Assembly (NCBI RefSeq): GCF_900105155.1
Contig: NZ_LT629762.1
Coordinates: 4,528,501 to 4,592,500 of the forward strand
Origin: Pseudomonas prosekii
GTDB taxonomy: Bacteria; Pseudomonadota; Gammaproteobacteria; Pseudomonadales; Pseudomonadaceae
Length of the DNA: 64,000 nt
Direction: 5' to 3'
Below are positions 59,884-64,000 of this stretch, piece after piece (the stretch's first letter is position 1; each line of letters opens with the position of its first letter). The notes under the pieces were generated by a model that worked only from the letters and a program-made list of their open reading frames with translations, had not been told where the DNA came from and ran no database searches. Position numbers and translations under genes: made by a program.

Positions 59884-61974
59884 ATGTTTATTGAAGTTAA
59901 AAATTGCAACAATATCGATTCTGGCGGTATTGAGTTGACACCCAATCAACTAAATATTAAATACGCAACTAATGGAACGGGAAAAAGTACCGTAGCAAAA
60001 GCTATTTCGTTCTCGATTGGGGACCGGTCGGACGGTGGTAAGAGATTGAAGGATCTCACGCCATTTAAAGGCTATGGTGCATCGCCATTAGAGCCGACTG
60101 TTACAGGTACTGATACTTTTTCGAACCTCCGTGTATTTGATGAAGGCTATATCAACGATTTCGTATTTCAGCCAACAGAGCTCATCAAAGGCAGTTTCGA
60201 TATTTTTATTCGAGGCGCCGATTATGAGGCGGGAATGCAGGAAATTGCAGTACTCACAAGTGAAACAAAAAACTTACTTACGTCCGACCCGGAAATTTCA
60301 CAACTAATTTCCGACCTTGGTGAATTGCTGCTGGCGTTTGGAAAGCAAGTTAAGTCTGGACTGCACGCTTCAAGCAATATTGCGAAAGCTTTTAAAGGTG
60401 GCAATCGTGTATCCTCAATCCCAACAGGGCTGGAAAAGTACACAAATCTAATTCAATGCGAGCAAAACTACAAATGGATCAAATGGCAGCAGGAAGGAAA
60501 AGATTTCTTAGACATATCTTCTGACTGCCCTTATTGTACACATGATGTGGCTGATACTCGTGAGCTAATATTGAAGGTGACCGACGTCTATGATGCTAAA
60601 TCAGTCGAAAGCCTAAACAAGGCAATCGTCACATTCTCAAAGCTCGATAAATATTTTTCCGACGAAACGCGAAAGAAGATCGCTGAGTTTATAACTAATA
60701 TCGACGGCTACTCTGACGCTGAAGCTGCGTATATTGTTGAGGTTCGGCGGCAAATCGAGCAATTAGCTGCCGATTTGGGAAAAGCGACGAATCTTGGGTT
60801 TTCTTCCTTAAAAAACGTAGATGGCATAATTGAAGAGGTCAAAAAACATAAGATTGACTTAAGTCTATATGTTCACCTTAACTCATCATCCTCAGCTGAG
60901 AAAATCGACATTGTGAATCGCGGGGTTGACTGTTTACTTGAGAAAGCAGGAAAGCTACAGGGCGGAATTGCAAAGCAGAAAATTCTAATAGAAAAGCTAG
61001 TTAAAAAAAACAGTACTGGCATTAACGACTTCTTGCGTAACGCAGGTTATCATTATTCGGTAAAAATAATTGAAATTGGAGAAACTTATCAACTTCGACT
61101 TATACACAATACCGTTGACAGTGAAATCGAAAATGTTAAATCTCACTTGAGCTATGGTGAGCGCAATGCTTTTTCTCTAGTTTTATTTATGTATGACTGC
61201 CTGAAAAGTGGTGCAGATCTAGTAGTTCTGGACGATCCAATATCATCTTTTGATAAAAACAAAAAATATGCCATCGTGGACGCTCTTTTTAGGAAAGATA
61301 ACTCGTTCAAAGACAAAACTGTACTTTTACTGACCCATGATTTTGAACCCGTTGTAGACATGATGCTTCATCACCCTGACCGCTTCAGTAAGCCGACCGT
61401 GGCTTTCCTTGAGAATAAAGGAGGGGTGCTGACCGAAGTTCCTATAGCGCGCTCTGATATTAAAACATTTATTGACATAGCGATAGATAATGCGCAGCTG
61501 CCGATCCCGGAAATTAATCGACTTGTGTATTTGCGACGTTACTATGAAATAACCAGTAATAAAAGATTTAGCTTTGATATACTTTCTAGCTTGTTCCACA
61601 AAAGAAATAATCCGTCGCGTATCGGTCAAAATGGTTTTATTGATTTAACGGAGGATGAGGTGGTGGAGGGCGTAACGCATATTCAAAGATTTATTCCGAC
61701 ATTCGATTATGCAGCAATCCTCGCTTTACTGAATGATGATCAACAAATGAAAGCGCTCTATTTTGCCTCAGAGAACAATTACGAAAAGTTGCATCTATAT
61801 AGAGTTCTGTTCGACGACAAGCCCTCTGAGATTGAATCAGATGTAATTAGAAAATTTATAAACGAAGCATTTCATATTGAGAATAATTACATCTATCAGC
61901 TAAACCCGTCTCAATTTCAGCTTGTCCCGCAATACGTAATTGATGAATGCGACGTGTATGTTGATGGCATATAA
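59884..61974 (+). CDS. SMC/RloC-like AAA ATPase with zinc-hook motif
   Basis: 696-residue ATPase. Walker A is NIKYATNGTGKSTVAKAISF (residues about 24-43), the ABC-type signature is SYGERNAFSLVLFMYD, Walker B is DLVVLDDPISSFDKNKKYAI and the switch histidine is in VLLLTHDFEPVVDMM. A CPYC pair (C215, C218) in the middle recalls the zinc hook of Rad50 and RloC; coiled-coil-like stretches flank it. The DDPISSFD-x-NKK phrase is typical of the RloC/PrrC-related AAA_13 group. About 180 residues after Walker B form an unrecognised C-terminal domain. GGGAG precedes the ATG at 59884. Likely effector or sensor of a defence module with the preceding gene. Confidence 0.8.
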   Translation: MFIEVKNCNNIDSGGIELTPNQLNIKYATNGTGKSTVAKAISFSIGDRSDGGKRLKDLTPFKGYGASPLEPTVTGTDTFSNLRVFDEGYINDFVFQPTELIKGSFDIFIRGADYEAGMQEIAVLTSETKNLLTSDPEISQLISDLGELLLAFGKQVKSGLHASSNIAKAFKGGNRVSSIPTGLEKYTNLIQCEQNYKWIKWQQEGKDFLDISSDCPYCTHDVADTRELILKVTDVYDAKSVESLNKAIVTFSKLDKYFSDETRKKIAEFITNIDGYSDAEAAYIVEVRRQIEQLAADLGKATNLGFSSLKNVDGIIEEVKKHKIDLSLYVHLNSSSSAEKIDIVNRGVDCLLEKAGKLQGGIAKQKILIEKLVKKNSTGINDFLRNAGYHYSVKIIEIGETYQLRLIHNTVDSEIENVKSHLSYGERNAFSLVLFMYDCLKSGADLVVLDDPISSFDKNKKYAIVDALFRKDNSFKDKTVLLLTHDFEPVVDMMLHHPDRFSKPTVAFLENKGGVLTEVPIARSDIKTFIDIAIDNAQLPIPEINRLVYLRRYYEITSNKRFSFDILSSLFHKRNNPSRIGQNGFIDLTEDEVVEGVTHIQRFIPTFDYAAILALLNDDQQMKALYFASENNYEKLHLYRVLFDDKPSEIESDVIRKFINEAFHIENNYIYQLNPSQFQLVPQYVIDECDVYVDGI

Positions 61975-62371
61975 CTTCGGCATATAGCGTCAATTCGGCT
62001 TGAGTCGTTAAATCGAGAGTTCAAAATCAGAAGCCTGCCCAGATTGGCAGGCTTTCCCATCGCTCTGATCCTTGCTACTCCAATCAGACCGCGTTAGCCG
62101 CAGCAATTCAGAAGTTGCTCCTTCGGCAATTTCAATTGGTTCGGCCATAGCACATAACAACGCCAGTGGCGGTGGATAACCCTCTAAAAAAAGCTTCAGA
62201 CCAGCATCGCCGGGATTCTCAATTTGACGCGATAATCACTGTCAAAGAAGTCTACCGTTACGAGAATGATAGAAGCAGAAAGGAAGACTCTCAAATAGAT
62301 ACTAGCGTATCTCTAAATGATAGATTATCATTGCGCTATACATTTGCATGTCTTAATGAGGGTTTTCTTCC
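61975..62371. other. Gap before the serine recombinase
   Basis: 397 bases. It contains a terminator hairpin at 62029-62056. A 125-codon frame at 62166-62543 overlaps the recombinase in another frame and is not supported by a ribosome-binding site or recognisable product. Confidence 0.4.
62029..62056 (+). terminator. Terminator after the ATPase gene
   Basis: AGAAGCCTGCC, loop AGATT, GGCAGGCTTTC, about 55 bases after the ATPase stop. Confidence 0.75.
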
Positions 62372-63019
62372 ATGGTCTCTGCACACCTCTATCTCCGAGC
62401 GTCAACACAAGATCAGGATGCGAACCGGGCTCGCGCAGATTTGCTGGCTTTTGCAGCCAGCCGAAACTACGAGGTGGCAGGGATCTATGCCGACAATTTC
62501 TCCGGCACCAAATTGCAACGGCCTGAACTCCACAGGCTGTTGACCAGTGCGGAGTCTGGACAAGTCTTGTGTGTTGAGTCGGTGGATCGCCTTTCTCGGC
62601 TCAGCCAAACGGATTGGGAAACCCTCAAAGGAACGATCAATTCAAAAGGTTTGAGGCTAGTGGTAGCTGACCTACCTACTAGTTGGGAACATCTGGACAG
62701 CCACTCTAGTGGGCGCAGTGATATTGCGGGTTCTGTAATGCACGTGATCAATAACATGCTCATTGATCTGATGGCGACGATGGCCCGCCTTGATCAAGAA
62801 AAGCGTGTAGAGCGGATCAGGCAGGGCATCGCCAACAAGAGGGCGGCTGATCCGTCCTGGAAGGCTGTAGGGAAACGGAAGAACACCGAGAAATGGCAGC
62901 GGGTAGAAAAGCTTCTCAAAGGTCAAACGGCCTCGAACATGACAATTAAAGAGATTGCCCAAGCTGCAAGTGTCGGCGAAGCCACTGTTTACAGAATCAA
63001 AAAAGAGCTTGGCGCGTAA
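62372..63019 (+). CDS. Serine recombinase (resolvase/invertase family)
   Basis: 215-residue site-specific recombinase. The catalytic serine is in AHLYLRASTQDQDANRARAD, followed by YADNFSGTKLQRPELHRLLT and VLCVESVDRLSRLSQTDWET; the C-terminal helix-turn-helix is MTIKEIAQAASVGEATVYRI. The size fits small resolvases that act in cointegrate resolution or DNA inversion. Target sites were not found. GAGGG lies upstream of the ATG. A terminator follows. Confidence 0.92.
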   Translation: MVSAHLYLRASTQDQDANRARADLLAFAASRNYEVAGIYADNFSGTKLQRPELHRLLTSAESGQVLCVESVDRLSRLSQTDWETLKGTINSKGLRLVVADLPTSWEHLDSHSSGRSDIAGSVMHVINNMLIDLMATMARLDQEKRVERIRQGIANKRAADPSWKAVGKRKNTEKWQRVEKLLKGQTASNMTIKEIAQAASVGEATVYRIKKELGA

Positions 63020-63054
63020 CCTTATTATCCTGCTTGTCTCCCTGTTATTCATGT

Positions 63055-63088
63055 GAAAGGCGATTCTGATCTCAGAATCGCCTTTCAC
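63055..63088. terminator. Bidirectional terminator after the recombinase gene
   Basis: GAAAGGCGATTCTG, loop ATCT, CAGAATCGCCTTTC, a perfect stem with A- and T-rich ends. Confidence 0.88.
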
Positions 63089-63109
63089 GTCTCCGCCATG
63101 ATCCTGCCT

Positions 63110-63265
63110 TTAATCAGATGAGCCTTCAGTAAAGTTAATGGTTACCAACTCAACTCTGTGAACTCCGAGGCGACGAAGGGCTTCCAAATCCGCTAAAAGG
63201 ACCGTTCCTGGCAATACCAGTATGCCAAGAACGTTTCCTGCGAGATCTACTATACGAAGACTCAA
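63110..63265 (-). CDS. Small protein, TTG start, overlapping the excisionase-like gene
   Basis: 51-residue frame read from the TTG at 63265. It starts LSLRIVDLAGNVLGILVLPG and continues TVLLADLEALRRLGVHRVEL, then VTINFTEGSSD. The TTG shares bases with the TGA stop of the previous gene (TTGA), and AGGAG lies ten bases upstream, so translation is probably coupled. The regular amphipathic pattern argues for real coding. No family recognised. Confidence 0.65.
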   Translation of the reverse strand: MSLRIVDLAGNVLGILVLPGTVLLADLEALRRLGVHRVELVTINFTEGSSD

Positions 63266-63462
63266 CGGCTATTCTCCTGAGCTTGTCGCTTGACGAATGC
63301 TTCTAGAGTTTTTACTCGTACCAGCCTTCGTCTCCCCAATTTGAATGTTTGAATTTCCCCCTTTTTGATCATTTCATAGAGCATGGATCTGGCAACGCCA
63401 ATCAAGCGTGCGGCTTCTTCTATCCCAACCGAGATAGGTGCTAAGAGGTTGGTTTGGTTCAT
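63262..63462 (-). CDS. Excisionase-like MerR-type helix-turn-helix protein
   Basis: 66-residue DNA-binding protein with the excisionase/HTH_17 fold: ISVGIEEAARLIGVARSMLY, EMIKKGEIQTFKLGRRRLVR, VKTLEAFVKRQ. The start at 63462 (MNQTNLLAPI) is preferred but its ribosome-binding site is weak; an ATG at 63486 is possible. Such proteins help recombinases or regulate integrative elements. It overlaps the small gene at 63265. Confidence 0.8.
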   Translation of the reverse strand: MNQTNLLAPISVGIEEAARLIGVARSMLYEMIKKGEIQTFKLGRRRLVRVKTLEAFVKRQAQENSR

Positions 63463-63509
63463 AAGGGGCGGCCTCTGCTGCTTCATGACGCAGCGACTGC
63501 TGCATCCGA

Positions 63510-63580
63510 GGTGCCACAGTAAGTGTGGTGCCACATCGATGTCAACATATCTTCGTTGTGTGTCTGCCGGTGATGTGGCA
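63510..63580. promoter_or_regulatory. Repeated TGCCACA sites in the divergent promoter
   Basis: GGTGCCACA occurs at 63510-63518 and again at 63527-63535, 17 bases apart, and TGTGGCA (its complement) is at 63574-63580. The second copy is also a palindrome (TGTGG-TG-CCACA). The array lies between the divergent genes at 63462 and 63617, so it is a likely operator for one of their products. Confidence 0.5.
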
Positions 63581-63616
63581 AGCTTGCTGAAATCCACACA
63601 CGTCTGGAATCCAGCT

Positions 63617-64000
63617 ATGGTCGTACGAAAAAAAGTAGAAACGATTCACCTGCGCGTTAGCGCAACCTCCAAAGCCTGTCTTGAAGGGCTGGCAAATGTG
63701 ATGGGGAAAACGTCTACGCGTGTGCTTGAAGAACTGATAGCTGAAGCGGCAGAGAAATGCGTGATCGAAGGGACCGACGCAACAATTGACGTCAATCTCT
63801 ATTCGGATGGTGAATGGACGTTGCAGAAGGCGTTGCAATTGGCTCATATACCCGAAGAGCCAATTCTCAAAAAGCTTAGGACGTATTTTTTGGCAGACGA
63901 AGCGATGAGTCGAAAGGACTGCATTTTTTTAGAGGCAATTTTGTGGTCACCCGATGTCTTCTCCGGCGACACGGATATATTTCTTGAATCGGAGCGTATT
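63617..64000 (+). CDS. Ribbon-helix-helix-like protein, 5-prime part (runs off window)
   Basis: 128 codons are visible from the ATG at 63617 with no stop before the window ends. The beginning (RKKVETIHLRVSATSKACLE, GLANVMGKTSTRVLEELIAE) has the strand-helix-helix pattern of CopG/Arc-type DNA-binding proteins; an acidic helical region follows (EWTLQKALQLAHIPEEPILK). It is divergent from the excisionase-like gene and may be a regulator or relaxosome/partition accessory of the island. Confidence 0.7.
   Translation, partial: MVVRKKVETIHLRVSATSKACLEGLANVMGKTSTRVLEELIAEAAEKCVIEGTDATIDVNLYSDGEWTLQKALQLAHIPEEPILKKLRTYFLADEAMSRKDCIFLEAILWSPDVFSGDTDIFLESERI

Noticed and set aside
62166..62543. 125-codon frame overlapping the recombinase
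   Set aside because: Different frame from a clear serine recombinase and no supporting start signals.
53138..64000. Right attachment site repeating the tRNA-Arg(CCT) 3-prime end
   Set aside because: No second copy of the T-arm and acceptor sequence was found in the window.

Overview
The window is a chromosomal segment of a fluorescent-group Pseudomonas. Gene content and order support this: the aotJQMOP-argR and aruCFGDB-(small gene)-aruE arginine loci run into alaS, lysC, csrA/rsmA and tRNA genes, as in pseudomonads, and amrZ, phnN and many Pseudomonas-type REP palindromes (core GTAGGAGCGAGGCTTGCCCGCGAA and variants) are present. No CRISPR array and no rRNA were seen.

Layout. 1-6240: small housekeeping and signalling genes, including a frameshifted PAS-PAS-chemoreceptor gene resembling bdlA, a MASE2-GGDEF diguanylate cyclase, and a TetR regulator divergent from a metallo-hydrolase with two matching operator palindromes between them. 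6353-9126: exported amidase and two regulators. 9239-13198: three consecutive DUF3298-type genes; the first is an in-frame chimera with the front of a TSUP (TauE/SafE) permease. 13207-17324: a hypothetical zinc-motif protein, an HNH nuclease remnant, a complete IS3-family element and an AT-rich P-loop ATPase truncated by that element. 17423-22257: nrdB with an upstream NrdR-like box, a secreted peptide made of 13-residue repeats, a DUF2790 protein and acsA. 22955-41622: arginine uptake, ArgR and the arginine succinyltransferase pathway, with candidate ArgR sites before aotJ and aruC; a 1701-residue leucine-rich-repeat toxin/effector-like gene sits between argR and aruC. 41791-48741: ribH2 behind an FMN riboswitch, threonine aldolase, alaS, lysC, csrA, tRNA-Ser and two identical tRNA-Arg(ACG). 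48761-52805: DUF4124 protein, mgtE, amrZ, an orphan phnN and two small membrane/secreted proteins.

53090-64000 is an accessory island whose left end abuts tRNA-Arg(CCT). It is more AT-rich than the core and holds a type II restriction-modification pair, two LprI-like secreted/membrane proteins, a short XRE regulator, a zinc-finger/HNH-like protein followed by a large SMC/RloC-like ATPase with a CPYC motif, a serine recombinase, and an excisionase-like cluster with an overlapping TTG-start small gene. The opposite end of the island lies beyond the window, so no right attachment site could be identified.

The best candidate for an undescribed system is the HNH-like protein plus ATPase at 58529-61974. 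The second ATPase/HNH neighbourhood, broken by the IS at 14516-17324, is an independent relic worth comparing with it. Other notable points are the TSUP-DUF3298 chimera, the internally duplicated effector, and the amrZ-phnN junction where a phosphonate operon appears to be missing. All function calls are from reading the sequence and translations; no database search was run.
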